This document shows, piece after piece, positions 9,544-18,680 of a stretch of 64,000 nt of DNA. Position numbers and translations under genes: made by a program. Within the stretch, counting starts at the first letter, position 1. Every line of letters starts with the position of its first letter. Below the pieces are notes generated by a model. That model was not told where the DNA came from and made no database searches. It was given only the letters and a program-made list of their open reading frames with translations. This DNA comes from Sphingopyxis sp. JAI128 (GTDB lineage: Bacteria; Pseudomonadota; Alphaproteobacteria; Sphingomonadales; Sphingomonadaceae): positions 310,001 through 374,000 of the forward strand of contig NZ_JACHDA010000001.1 in the NCBI RefSeq assembly GCF_014207235.1, read 5' to 3'.

Positions 9544-10551
9544 TCAGAGGAACTTGGCGATCACACCTGCGGTGTCGATCATGCGGTTCGAGAAGCCCCA
9601 TTCATTGTCGTACCAGCTGAGCACGCGTACCAGCTTGCCGTCGATCACAGCGGTTTCGAGGCTGTCGATCGTCGAGCTGTGCGCATCATGGTTGAAATCG
9701 ATCGAGACCAGCGGCTCGTCGGTGAAGCCGAGCACGCCCTTGAGTTCGCCCTCTGCGGCTTCCTTCAGCAGCTTGTTGACCTCTTCTGCGGTCGTGTCGC
9801 GGCTCGGCGTGAAGGTCAGGTCGACGACCGAGACGTTCGGGGTCGGGACGCGGATCGACGAGCCGTCGAGCTTGCCCTTGAGTTCGGGCAGGACGAGGCC
9901 GACGGCAACCGCAGCGCCGGTGCTGGTCGGGATCATCGACATCGCGGCGGCGCGGGCGCGGCGCGGGTCCGAGTGGATCTGGTCGAGGATCTTCTGGTCG
10001 TTGGTGTAAGCGTGGATCGTGGTCATCAGGCCGCGTTCGATGCCGATCTTCTCGTGCAGCACCTTGGCCAGCGGCGCGAGGCAGTTGGTGGTGCACGACG
10101 CGTTCGACACGATTACGTGCTCGGCGCCGATCTTGTCGTGGTTGACACCATAAACGACGGTCAGGTCGACTTCTTTGGCGGGGGCCGAGATCAGGACGCG
10201 CTTGGCGCCGGCGTCGAGATGCGCTTGGCCGCCCTTGCGGTCGGTGAAAAAGCCCGTGCATTCCAGCGCGATGTCGATGCCATTGGCGGCATGGGGCAGC
10301 TTGGCGGGGTCGCGTTCGGCGGTCACCTGGATGCGCTTGCCGTTGATGATCAGGTCGTTGCCATCGACTTCGACGGTGCCGTTGAACGGACCATGGACCG
10401 AATCGCGCTGGAACAGGCGGGCGTTCGCCTTGGCGTCCGCCAGATCGTTGATCGACACCAGGTCGAGATCGTGGTCGGTGCGCTCCAATATGGCGCGCGC
10501 CACATTGCGGCCGATGCGTCCGAAACCGTTGATTGCGACTTTCACTGCCAT
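9544..10551 (-). CDS. gap: Type I glyceraldehyde-3-phosphate dehydrogenase
   Basis: GAPDH oxidises glyceraldehyde-3-phosphate with NAD and phosphate. The protein is 335 residues. The Rossmann motif [10 protein letters not shown] is at 7-16, the catalytic cysteine is C153 in [11 protein letters not shown] (150-160), and [13 protein letters not shown] is near the C-terminus. Asp36 in SINDL favours NAD over NADP. It lies between tkt and pgk in one operon. Confidence 0.97.
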   Translation of the reverse strand: MAVKVAINGFGRIGRNVARAILERTDHDLDLVSINDLADAKANARLFQRDSVHGPFNGTVEVDGNDLIINGKRIQVTAERDPAKLPHAANGIDIALECTGFFTDRKGGQAHLDAGAKRVLISAPAKEVDLTVVYGVNHDKIGAEHVIVSNASCTTNCLAPLAKVLHEKIGIERGLMTTIHAYTNDQKILDQIHSDPRRARAAAMSMIPTSTGAAVAVGLVLPELKGKLDGSSIRVPTPNVSVVDLTFTPSRDTTAEEVNKLLKEAAEGELKGVLGFTDEPLVSIDFNHDAHSSTIDSLETAVIDGKLVRVLSWYDNEWGFSNRMIDTAGVIAKFL

Positions 10552-10587
10552 GTCGAGGGGTCCTTTCTGCGTGGGGTAAGCCGGTCC

Positions 10588-12555
10588 TTAATTGCCGAGC
10601 TTTGCCAGAATTTGGGGTGCGATTGCGTCGGCGGTAAGGCCGAAATGCATGAATAGGTCTTCGATCGGTGCCGAAGCGCCGAAGCTGTCGATTCCAAAGC
10701 GAAGGCCATGGCGGCCGGTATACCGCTCCCACCCAAAGGTCGTGCCAGCCTCGATCGAGACGATCAACGCGTCTTCCGGCAGGACATCGGCCTGATAGGC
10801 GGCGCTCTGTTCGTCGAAGAGTTCGGTCGAGACCATCGAGATGACGTCGGCGCCATGACCTGCGGCCTCGAGCTTGTCGGCCACTTCGATCGCGAGCGAG
10901 ACTTCCGAGCCGGTCGCGACAAGCACGACCTTGCGCGCCGCCGAAGCGCCACGCAGACGATAGCCACCTTTCGCGCAAAGATTTTCGGTGACGTCATGAC
11001 GCAGCGGCGGGAGGTTCTGACGCGTCAGTGCGAGCAGCGACGGCCGACTTTTTTGGGCAAGCGCGAGCGCCCAGCATTCGGCGGTCTCGACCGCATCGGC
11101 GGGGCGCATCACGAGCAGGTTCGGCATCGCGCGCAGCGACTGGAGATGCTCGATCGGCTGGTGCGTCGGACCGTCTTCGCCGAGCCCGATGCTGTCGTGC
11201 GTCATCACATATACGACGCGCTGCTGCTGCAGCGCCGACAGGCGGATCGCAGCGCGGCAATAATCGGCGAACACGAGGAAAGTTCCACCATAGGGCACCA
11301 CGCCGCCATGCAGCGCCATGCCGTTCATCGCCGCGGCCATGCCGAACTCGCGGATGCCATAATAAATATAGCGCCCCGAATAGTCGTTCTTGGTCAGTGG
11401 CTTGGTCGACGATGTTTTGGTGTTGTTCGAACCGGTAAGGTCGGCGCTGCCGCCGACGAGCGATGCGATATCGGCGGTGAGCGCGGTCAGCGTATTTTCG
11501 GATGCCTTTCGCGTGGCGACCTTCGGCGGCTCTGCAACGAGACCGTCGAGATAGGCCTTGAACGCGTCGCCCGGAACGATCTTGCCGCTCAGGCGCGCTT
11601 CGAAATCGCTTTTCTTTTCGCTGGTTGCGAGGCGATGATTCCATTCGGCATGAAGTTTCTTGCCCTTCTCGCCGAAGGCGGCCCAGGCCGAAGCGATGTC
11701 GGCGGGAATGACGAAGGGCTCGGCGGTCCAGCCCAGTTCCTTGCGCGCCGCCGCGATCTCGTCGGCGCCCAGCGGGGCGCCGTGCGTTGCCGACGTGCCC
11801 TGCTTGTTCGGCGCGCCGAAGCCGATGATCGTCCGGCATGCGATCAGCGACGGGCGATTGTCGGCCAGCGCGGCGTCGATCGCGCGGCGGATATCCGCGG
11901 GATCATGGCCGTCGCAGCTTTCGACGTGCCAGCCGGTCGCGGCATAGCGCGCGCCGATATCCTCGCTCGTCGACAGGTCGGTCGATCCGTCGATCGTGAT
12001 ATTGTTGTCGTCCCACAACACGGTTAAACGGCCAAGGCCGAGGTGGCCGGCGAGCCCGATCGCTTCGTGGTTGATGCCTTCCATGAGGCATCCGTCCCCC
12101 GCGATCACCCAAGTGCGATGATCGACCAGATCGTCACCATAGATCGCGTTCAGATGCCGCTCGGCGATCGCCATGCCGACTGCGGTCGCAAGCCCCTGCC
12201 CCAGCGGTCCGGTCGTCGTCTCGATTCCTTCGAGCTCGAAATTTTCGGGATGACCCGCACAGGGGCTGTGCAACTGACGGAAACTGCGAATGTCATCGAT
12301 CGTCGGCCGCGCATATCCCGCCAGATGCAGCGTCGCATAGGCAAGCATCGACCCATGACCGGCCGACAGCACAAATCGGTCGCGATCGGCCCATTTCGGG
12401 TCCGCCGGGTCGAATTTCAGATAATCCGAATATAGGACTGTCGCGACGTCGGCCATGCCCATCGGCATCCCCGGATGACCGCTGTTCGCGGCCTGTACGG
12501 CGTCCATCGCTAGCGCACGGATCGCGTTGGCGAGTTGACGTTCGGGCAGTGTCAT
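10588..12555 (-). CDS. tkt: Transketolase
   Basis: This thiamine-diphosphate enzyme moves two-carbon units between sugar phosphates in the pentose phosphate pathway. The protein is 655 residues, full length. The TPP-binding segment GDGCLMEGINHEA...DDNNITIDG is in the N-terminal half, and the pyrimidine domain shows GIREFGMAAAMNGMALHGG and later DSIGLGEDGPTHQPIEHL. It is the first gene of the tkt-gap-pgk-fda run. The shared divergent region with the zapA module (12556-12723) should hold its promoter. Confidence 0.97.
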   Translation of the reverse strand: MTLPERQLANAIRALAMDAVQAANSGHPGMPMGMADVATVLYSDYLKFDPADPKWADRDRFVLSAGHGSMLAYATLHLAGYARPTIDDIRSFRQLHSPCAGHPENFELEGIETTTGPLGQGLATAVGMAIAERHLNAIYGDDLVDHRTWVIAGDGCLMEGINHEAIGLAGHLGLGRLTVLWDDNNITIDGSTDLSTSEDIGARYAATGWHVESCDGHDPADIRRAIDAALADNRPSLIACRTIIGFGAPNKQGTSATHGAPLGADEIAAARKELGWTAEPFVIPADIASAWAAFGEKGKKLHAEWNHRLATSEKKSDFEARLSGKIVPGDAFKAYLDGLVAEPPKVATRKASENTLTALTADIASLVGGSADLTGSNNTKTSSTKPLTKNDYSGRYIYYGIREFGMAAAMNGMALHGGVVPYGGTFLVFADYCRAAIRLSALQQQRVVYVMTHDSIGLGEDGPTHQPIEHLQSLRAMPNLLVMRPADAVETAECWALALAQKSRPSLLALTRQNLPPLRHDVTENLCAKGGYRLRGASAARKVVLVATGSEVSLAIEVADKLEAAGHGADVISMVSTELFDEQSAAYQADVLPEDALIVSIEAGTTFGWERYTGRHGLRFGIDSFGASAPIEDLFMHFGLTADAIAPQILAKLGN

Positions 12556-12723
12556 AAGTCCCCCGGGAAAGGATGTGAAGGTGACCGGATTCGGTGGGGA
12601 CAGCCCTTCGCGGGGGTGGGGTCAGGAGTCAACCGCCCGTAACACGAAAGCGGGCATATTCAGGCGTATTTATACTGCGCAGAGGCGATTGCACCCCCCT
12701 CGCGGCGCTGCTACCTCTTTGCC

Positions 12724-12930
12724 ATGGAACTCGATCTCGACGAATCCAGCCTGGCCATCGGTCGTATCGAACGCGCGTTGAGTCGTATCGAAAAGGCACT
12801 CGCCGATCGCGCCAGCCGACCTGCAACTGCGGTCGCGGCGCCGGCCGCCGATCAAGCGGCCCTCAAAGCGGAGGTCGCGGCGGTCATTGGCGAACTCGAC
12901 CTTCTGATCGCCGAGGCCACACGTGGCTGA
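12724..12930 (+). CDS. Small coiled-coil protein upstream of zapA
   Basis: The 68-residue protein is mostly helical by composition (SLAIGRIERALSRIEKALADRAS, then an Ala/Pro-rich linker, then a second helix). The heptad-like spacing of Ile/Leu suggests a short coiled coil. Its stop overlaps the GTG start of zapA by eight bases, so translation is coupled and a physical link to ZapA is a fair guess. I do not recognise the family. Confidence 0.65.
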   Translation: MELDLDESSLAIGRIERALSRIEKALADRASRPATAVAAPAADQAALKAEVAAVIGELDLLIAEATRG

Positions 12931-13369
12931 CGTTAAGCTGACCATCGCCGGGCGTCCTTACGACGTGCATTGCGCCGATGGTGAGGAAGCGCAACTGATC
13001 CGGCTCGCCGCGGTCGTCGACGAAAAAGCGCGCGCCATGCCGGGCGTGACCGAGGTGCGGCAGCTGCTTTTCGCGGCGCTGATGCTGGCCGACGAAACCC
13101 AGGAGGCGCGCACCAAGGTCGAAAAGGCCGAACCGCAGTCCGACTCGCTCCGCGCCGCAGTTGCGCTGGCCGAAAGCCGCGAAGCGGCGGCACGCGACGA
13201 ACTGAAAGCCGCGGTATCTCGCGAGCAGGCCGCATTGAAGGAGTTGGAGATGGCGCGCCGGAATGCTCAGGCCGCCGCGTCCTCCAGCAACCCGGCGCAC
13301 GATCGCGCACTACTGCAGATCGCCGACCGCATCGAAACGCTGGCGTCGAAAGTCGAGCAACTCCCTTGA
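12923..13369 (+). CDS. zapA: Cell division protein ZapA
   Basis: ZapA bundles FtsZ protofilaments at the division site. The protein is 148 residues, somewhat longer than the roughly 110 of E. coli ZapA. The N-terminal domain has the family pattern VKLTIAGRPYDVHCADGEEAQLIRLAAVVDEKA, followed by an extended Ala/Glu-rich coiled coil to the C-terminus. The start is GTG at 12923, chosen because MADVKLTIAG is the family N-terminus. 6S RNA and fau follow, an order common in proteobacteria. Confidence 0.9.
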   Translation: MADVKLTIAGRPYDVHCADGEEAQLIRLAAVVDEKARAMPGVTEVRQLLFAALMLADETQEARTKVEKAEPQSDSLRAAVALAESREAAARDELKAAVSREQAALKELEMARRNAQAAASSSNPAHDRALLQIADRIETLASKVEQLP

Positions 13370-13370
13370 G

Positions 13371-13560
13371 CCGGGCCGCGTACGCTCCTACATAGGGATT
13401 GGCGGGTACTGCCCTGCACGAGCCGTTGCGAATATCCCTGAGGCGATACATCATCCAAGGGAGCTGTCCCTGCCCGGACCCTGGTTCGAGGTACATGGTT
13501 CCCACCTGACGTTACTGGCGTCAGAGGATTTTCCGGCAAACGACTACGGCGGTCCCGTCA
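13371..13560 (+). ncRNA. ssrS: 6S RNA
   Basis: The 219-base gap between zapA and fau is the usual proteobacterial site of 6S RNA, which binds sigma-70 RNA polymerase as a promoter mimic in stationary phase. The ends pair (CGGGCCGCGTA with TACGGCGGTCCCG, small mismatches). Internally, CCCTGAGGCGATAC resembles the conserved CCCTGAGCCGATAT of E. coli 6S RNA, and long imperfect pairing surrounds a large open centre. The exact ends are estimates. Confidence 0.85.
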
Positions 13561-13588
13561 ACCCGCCCATTATGTTACCGAGGAGGCG

Positions 13589-14182
13589 ATGACCGACCTG
13601 TCCGCCGACCTCGCCCAAGAGAAACGGAAATTGCGCGAAAGGCTGCGCTTTCGACGCCGGCATTTCGTGGCAAATCTTGGCGGCATGGCGCAGCTTGCAG
13701 CCTTTCGTGCGCTGCCCGCGCCCCTTTCGGACCGGCTCGCCGGTGATGGCGTCGTCGGCGCTTATGTCGCTTGGGGCGACGAACCCGATATCCTTACGAT
13801 GTTCGAGGAACTTGCAGCGGCCGGGGGACTCGCGCTGCCCCATCATATCGCACGTTTCGACTCGATGGACTTTCGACGCTGGCGGCCTGCAGATCCGCTT
13901 GAAAAGGGACCATGGGGGACGCAGCAACCGTTGGGAGACGCTTCGGCGGCGATTCCCGATATCATTTTCTGCCCCCTCGTGGGATTCGATCGTCGCGGCG
14001 GTCGCATCGGCCAAGGCGGCGGCCATTATGACCGCTATTTCGCGGCCCACCCCGACGCGCTTCGCATCGGTATCGGCTGGTCGGTGCAGGAAATCGACGC
14101 TACGCCGCGCGAATCGACCGACATCGCGCTCGACGCGATTTTGACCGAACAGGAATTCATCCTTTGCGGAGACCGTCTGTGA
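13589..14182 (+). CDS. fau: 5-formyltetrahydrofolate cyclo-ligase
   Basis: This enzyme converts 5-formyl-THF to 5,10-methenyl-THF using ATP. The protein is 197 residues. The family's C-terminal signature is visible as GFDRRGGRIGQGGGHYDRYF, and basic residues near the N-terminus (KRKLRERLRFRRR) match the ATP-binding start. It lies behind 6S RNA, as ygfA does in E. coli. Its TGA overlaps the next GTG start. Confidence 0.93.
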   Translation: MTDLSADLAQEKRKLRERLRFRRRHFVANLGGMAQLAAFRALPAPLSDRLAGDGVVGAYVAWGDEPDILTMFEELAAAGGLALPHHIARFDSMDFRRWRPADPLEKGPWGTQQPLGDASAAIPDIIFCPLVGFDRRGGRIGQGGGHYDRYFAAHPDALRIGIGWSVQEIDATPRESTDIALDAILTEQEFILCGDRL

Positions 14183-14409
14183 ACCAAGATCCAGCCAATC
14201 CGCAGCCGAGCTGGCGCAAACCTGCGGGAATGTTCCTGATCCTCGTGCTGATCGCCGGCTGGACCGCGATCGTCGTCAGCCTGTCGCCATGGGTTGGAAC
14301 CTGGCCGGTGCTGGTGCAGGCGATCTTTTATCTTGCCGCCGGAATCGTCTGGATCGCGCCGCTGAAGCCGCTGCTGCGCTGGATGGAACTCGGGCGATGG
14401 CGCGCCTGA
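14179..14409 (+). CDS. DUF2842 family small membrane protein
   Basis: The protein is 76 residues from a GTG start that overlaps the fau stop (GTGA). Two predicted transmembrane segments (FLILVLIAGWTAIVVSL and VQAIFYLAAGIVWIAPL) are followed by the pattern PLLRWMELGRWR, typical of the alphaproteobacterial DUF2842 family. The function is unknown. Translational coupling to fau suggests co-expression only. Confidence 0.75.
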   Translation: MNQDPANPQPSWRKPAGMFLILVLIAGWTAIVVSLSPWVGTWPVLVQAIFYLAAGIVWIAPLKPLLRWMELGRWRA

Positions 14410-14488
14410 GGCGCCGCTCGCAATCCCGATTCAAGAGGAGAGAAATGTCCCAAGCGGCGGGGGCCATTCCGTTCGAAAATCGAAGGAA

Positions 14489-14565
14489 TGGCGCGAGTGA
14501 CGGGGCTCGAACCCGCGACCTCCGGCGTGACAGGCCGGCACTCTAACCAACTGAGCTACACCCGC
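14489..14565 (-). tRNA. tRNA-Asp (anticodon GTC)
   Basis: Read on the minus strand, GCGGGTG pairs with CACTCGC to form the acceptor stem. The anticodon arm is GCCGGCC-TGTCACG-CCGG with anticodon GTC, the T-arm holds GGTTCGAGCC, and CCA is encoded at 14489-14491. The length is 77 bases. Confidence 0.97.
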
Positions 14566-14608
14566 GTGCGCTTGGGAGCCGCGCCAATATGGCCCCTGTC
14601 CCGACCTG

Positions 14609-15808
14609 TCAACCGTCGCTTTCATCCTGTGTGCGATTTAATCGATCGCGCACCTCGTCGGTGGTCGTCAGCGTGCCATGTTCGAAAAGGAAACCCGCCA
14701 GATCCGGCGTACCTGTCGACGCAAGAACGGTCTGCAGGATCAACAGCAGCGGAACGGCGAGCAACGCGCCGGGCGTTCCCCACACCCAGCCCCAGAAGCT
14801 CAGCGATACGAGAATCAGCAGCGGATTGATCGTCAGTCGCTTTCCCAACACCAGCGGCGTTATCAGATTCGCCTCGACAAGATGCACGCCGATGAAGATC
14901 AGCGCGGGCAGCAGGGCGAGCCCCACCGCGTCGAAGGTCATCAGGCCACCGAGCCCCAACAGCACAGCTGCAACGATCGGCCCCAGATAGGGCACGAAAT
15001 TGCAGATGCTGACAATCCCACCCCACATGAAGGGCGATGGCATGCCCAGCGCCCACAGCAGCAGGCCGACGGTCAGCCCCAATATCGCGTTGATCATCGT
15101 GATCGTCGCGAGATAGTCGGCCGTCGCATCGACGACATTCTGGATCACGCGCGCGGTCTGCATTGCCCCGTCGAAGCTCCCGCGTCGCCGAATCGTCCCC
15201 TTACGCAGCCGCGTCCAGCTGGACAGGAAAAAAAAGATCACGAGCACGGCAAAGAAGAGCTGGATCGCGGCGGCCGGCGCCGACGAGATGAAATAGTCGA
15301 CGACCGAGGTCGGCGTGGTCGCCGCTACTGCCTGTGCCGTTGCTTCGGTCCCGCTCGCCACCGACGTGAGCGTGCGGTCGACGAAACGTTGGAGCGTCGA
15401 ATAAAAGTCGATCAACGGCGCCAGGTTGCTCTGGATGCGCGGTATCGATTCGGGAACCCGCGCAAACCACCCCGTCGCGGGCACGACGATGATCGCAAGC
15501 GCCGCATTGATGATGGCGAGGAACGCCACAAGCGCAAAAAACGCAGCCAGCGCCGACGGCATGCCACGGCGTTCGAGCCATTCGAGCAGCGGAACCAGCG
15601 CGATGGCGATCACGATCGCGGCGGTCAGCGGCAGGAAGAATTCCGCCCCCGCCTGCAAGGCGAAGGGAAGTCCGAGACAAAACGCGGCGCCCAGGATGAG
15701 CGCGAGGGCCGCGAGCAGTCGATCGCGGCGGAAATCATCGATCTCGATCTGACGCAGCGGGTTCGAGCGTAGCGAACGCGGCTCTTTGCTCCCCCTGTCC
15801 TCGGCCAC
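14609..15808 (-). CDS. AI-2E family transporter (permease)
   Basis: The protein is 399 residues with about eight predicted transmembrane helices. It carries the family pattern AILGLTVGLLLWALGMPSPFMWGGIVSICNFVPYLGPIVAAV and, later, EANLITPLVLGKRLTINPLLILVSLSFWGWVWG. The family (YdiK/PerM/TqsA) was named for autoinducer-2 export, but most members have unknown or ion-exchange roles, so no substrate is assigned. A large periplasmic loop (about residues 130-190) follows the second helix pair. Confidence 0.9.
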   Translation of the reverse strand: MAEDRGSKEPRSLRSNPLRQIEIDDFRRDRLLAALALILGAAFCLGLPFALQAGAEFFLPLTAAIVIAIALVPLLEWLERRGMPSALAAFFALVAFLAIINAALAIIVVPATGWFARVPESIPRIQSNLAPLIDFYSTLQRFVDRTLTSVASGTEATAQAVAATTPTSVVDYFISSAPAAAIQLFFAVLVIFFFLSSWTRLRKGTIRRRGSFDGAMQTARVIQNVVDATADYLATITMINAILGLTVGLLLWALGMPSPFMWGGIVSICNFVPYLGPIVAAVLLGLGGLMTFDAVGLALLPALIFIGVHLVEANLITPLVLGKRLTINPLLILVSLSFWGWVWGTPGALLAVPLLLILQTVLASTGTPDLAGFLFEHGTLTTTDEVRDRLNRTQDESDG

Positions 15809-16002
15809 CCCAAATCTCCTCGCTAACCGCCTCGTCTTACGCGAGCTTCGTTTGCCGCGCCAGTCGCCCCGTTTTGCGATGAAACAGACGGGGACCTGTC
15901 CCTCTTTGGATCACAACGCTTCTTTCTTCCTGCTTTTTAACCAGAAATTACCCTTTTTCCACGACTGAGGGCTCCAAGGACCAATCTTTCGGAGTATCAG
16001 CG

Positions 16003-16998
16003 ATGATGAAAGCGCCTGTGGGGGGCGCGAAGCATCAGCTTCTTCCCTCTTGTTCCATGCTCGCGCTTCTGGCGGCGCTGCCGATGCAGGCCGAGGCCGC
16101 CGGTACGCGTGCCGGTTCGACGATCAGCAATACCGCATCGGCCAGCTTCGATACCGGCGGCGGCACGACGACCGTCGATTCTAACCGCGTCGACCTGCTG
16201 GTAGATGAGTTGCTCGACGTCACTGTCGATTCGAGCGACCCCGCCGACGTTCCCACGACCCCGGGTGCAACCGCCCAGGTGCTTACCTTTTCGATCACCA
16301 ATAGCGGCAATGGCGTCGAAGCCTTTGCCCTGACCACGGTCGCCAACGCCGGCGGCGACGATTACGACCCCATCGTCACCCAAATCTATATCGACAATGG
16401 CGACGGCGTCTTCGATGCCGGCACCGACACGCTCTATACAGCCGGCGCCAACGATCCCTCGCTCGATCCCGACCAGAGCCGTACCGTCTTCGTCCTCGCG
16501 ACGACACCCGGAACGGCGGTTGACGGAAATCGCGGGATCGTCAGCCTCGTCGCGGCGGCGAAAACCGGGACGGGCAATCCTGGCGACAGCTTTGCCGGTC
16601 AGGGTGAAGGTGGCGGCGATGCCGTTGTCGGGTCGACCGGCGCCGACGGTCAGGATGCTGGCGCATTCGTCGTGTCTGCCGCAACCGTCACGCTCGTCAA
16701 GTCGGCCGTGGTGACCAATTCGCTGAATACCGCCGATCCGATCCCCGGCGCGACGATCACTTATACCATCGTGGCGACCGTCGCGGGCAGCGGATCGGTC
16801 AGCGGCCTCGCGATCACCGACAATATTCCTGCCGACACAAGCTACGTTCCCGGCTCGATAACGCTCGGCGGTGCCGGGCTATCCGATGCCGCTGACGGCG
16901 ATGCCGGCGATTATAACGGAACGCGGATCAACGTCGCGCTCGGCACTGTCGCCGGCGGCCAGACCCGCACCGTGACCTTCCGAACCACGATCGACTGA
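16003..16998 (+). CDS. Exported DUF11-like repeat protein A
   Basis: The protein is 331 residues and begins with a signal peptide (SMLALLAALPMQAEAA). The mature start AGTRAGSTISNTASASFDTGG closely parallels the start of the third gene in this cluster and, more loosely, of the large fourth protein (ITNTAAAQWT), so the N-terminal module is shared. The C-terminal 110 residues match the DUF11/TIGR01451 pattern: VTLVKSAVV, PGATITYTIVATVAGSG, LAITDNIPADTSYVPGSITL, ending QTRTVTFRTTID. It lacks any enzyme motif and is probably a surface or periplasmic structural protein. Its TGA overlaps the next start (TGATG). Confidence 0.7.
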   Translation: MMKAPVGGAKHQLLPSCSMLALLAALPMQAEAAGTRAGSTISNTASASFDTGGGTTTVDSNRVDLLVDELLDVTVDSSDPADVPTTPGATAQVLTFSITNSGNGVEAFALTTVANAGGDDYDPIVTQIYIDNGDGVFDAGTDTLYTAGANDPSLDPDQSRTVFVLATTPGTAVDGNRGIVSLVAAAKTGTGNPGDSFAGQGEGGGDAVVGSTGADGQDAGAFVVSAATVTLVKSAVVTNSLNTADPIPGATITYTIVATVAGSGSVSGLAITDNIPADTSYVPGSITLGGAGLSDAADGDAGDYNGTRINVALGTVAGGQTRTVTFRTTID

Positions 16999-17474
16999 TG
17001 GAGATGCGCATGCGCACCGCACTTTTGTTCCTGCTCGCCGCGCTGATGCCAGCGCAGGCCCTAGCCGCCAATCAGGTCGCGCTCGACAACAGCGTGTTCG
17101 TCGAACGCGTCACGACCGACGCCGCCGGCAAGCAGCGGGTCCTGCTCGAAGAGCCCAAGGTCGTTGTTCCCGGCGACCGGCTTGTCTTCGTGCTCGCCTA
17201 TCGCAACGCCGGCGCACAGGCGGCCGACAAGTTCGTCGTCACCAATCCGATGCCCGCCGCCGTCCGCTTTGCCGACGCCGGCGACGCCCGCGCACTCGTT
17301 TCGATCGATGGCGGAAAGCAGTGGGGACTGCTTTCCGACCTCGCCGTCTCGATGAGCGACGGCACGCGGCGCGCGGCGCAACCCGCCGACGTTACGCACA
17401 TCCGCTGGGCGTTCCAGAATCCGATCCCGGTCGGCGGGACGGGCAAGCTCATGTTTCGGGGGGTTGTCAAATAA
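16998..17474 (+). CDS. Exported DUF11-like single-domain protein B
   Basis: The protein is 158 residues with a signal peptide ending near ALAANQV. The mature part is a single domain with VVVPGDRLVFVLAYRNAGAQAADKFVVTNPMP, the DUF11 layout of a Greek-key strand pair around a turn, and ends GGTGKLMFRGVVK. Translational overlap ties it to the gene before. It looks like a small partner or adaptor of the cluster's larger proteins; the function is unknown. Confidence 0.65.
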   Translation: MEMRMRTALLFLLAALMPAQALAANQVALDNSVFVERVTTDAAGKQRVLLEEPKVVVPGDRLVFVLAYRNAGAQAADKFVVTNPMPAAVRFADAGDARALVSIDGGKQWGLLSDLAVSMSDGTRRAAQPADVTHIRWAFQNPIPVGGTGKLMFRGVVK

Positions 17475-17548
17475 CCATTTAGAATAAACCGCTTAACGGT
17501 TGCCAGCGGTGGGGAAACGGCAGCCACATAAAGCCTAGGAGCTCAGCT

Positions 17549-18610
17549 ATGACCAGCAAGCTGACTTACATAGGTATCATCGGTCTGGCGGCGTTTTCGA
17601 GCGTCGCCGCAGCCCCGGCATTTGCCGCGGGTACGACCGCAGGTACCACGATCACCAATACCGCCACCGTCGACTTTCAGGTCGGGGGCGTCAGCCAGGC
17701 TCAGCAAAGCGCGTCGAACAATTTCGTCGTCGACCGCAAGATCAACCTGCTCGTCGAAGAAGTCGGTACCGTTACGACCAATGTCGTGCCGGGCCAGGCG
17801 AACGCCGTTACGACCTTCCAGCTGACGAACAGTTCGAACGAGGTGCTCGACTTCGCCCTCGCCGCGACACAGATCGTCGGCGGCACGGCCGCGCACGGCG
17901 GGACCGACACCTTCAATGCCAACAATGTCCGGATTTACCGCGACAACACGGTGACGGGCACTGTCGGCAGCTGGGACGCGGGCGATACGCTCGTCACCTA
18001 TATCGACGAACTGGTGACCGACACGGCGATCCGGCTGTTCGTCGTCGCAGATATCCCGGCCGCCCTCGCCAACAATGCCGTTGCGGGCGTCGCACTGCGC
18101 GCGACGGCGCGCGAAGGTGGCCTCGCCGGCACGCAGGGCGGCGCGATCACCGAAACGACCGGCGCAAATACGGCCGGGAAGGATACGGTCTTTGCCGACA
18201 CGGCGGGCGTGGCCGGGGACATCGCGCGCGATGCCTCGCACAGCGACGACGACGATTATACCGTCCAGACCGCGACGCTCGCCGTCACCAAGACCAGCCG
18301 CGTCATTTCGGATCCGTTCAACAATACGTCGAACCCGAAACTGATCCCCGGCGCCGTCGTCGAATATTGCATCGCGGTCGCCAATACCGGCAGCGCCGAT
18401 GCGACGTCGGTCTTGATCAACGACCCGGTCCCCGGCCAGCTGACGTTCAACGCCGGTACGATCCTGCTGAACGGCACTGTCACCGCGGGCACCTGCAACG
18501 CCGACGGCGCCGCGGGTGGCAGCTATGCCGCGCCGAACGTATCGGGCGCGATCGCCACCGTGGCAGCGGGCGCGACGCGCACGCTCCTATTCCGCGCCAC
18601 CGTCAACTGA
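17549..18610 (+). CDS. Exported DUF11-like repeat protein C (paralogue of A)
   Basis: The protein is 353 residues with a signal peptide (FSSVAAAPAFA). The mature N-terminus GTTAGTTITNTATVDFQVGG is plainly related to that of the first gene in the cluster, and the two align to the end (both close with a DUF11 module ending TRTxxFRxTx). An acidic run HSDDDDYTVQ precedes the DUF11 part. AGGAG lies eight bases before the ATG. The 74-base gap upstream holds the palindrome AACCGCTTAACGGTT (17490-17504), a possible operator. Confidence 0.7.
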   Translation: MTSKLTYIGIIGLAAFSSVAAAPAFAAGTTAGTTITNTATVDFQVGGVSQAQQSASNNFVVDRKINLLVEEVGTVTTNVVPGQANAVTTFQLTNSSNEVLDFALAATQIVGGTAAHGGTDTFNANNVRIYRDNTVTGTVGSWDAGDTLVTYIDELVTDTAIRLFVVADIPAALANNAVAGVALRATAREGGLAGTQGGAITETTGANTAGKDTVFADTAGVAGDIARDASHSDDDDYTVQTATLAVTKTSRVISDPFNNTSNPKLIPGAVVEYCIAVANTGSADATSVLINDPVPGQLTFNAGTILLNGTVTAGTCNADGAAGGSYAAPNVSGAIATVAAGATRTLLFRATVN

Positions 18611-18680
18611 TCGGGTAACGGACGGGGCGGCGGACGGCCCGGCGAAAGCCGGATCTGCCGCTGCCCCCTTCGGGGCTTGT

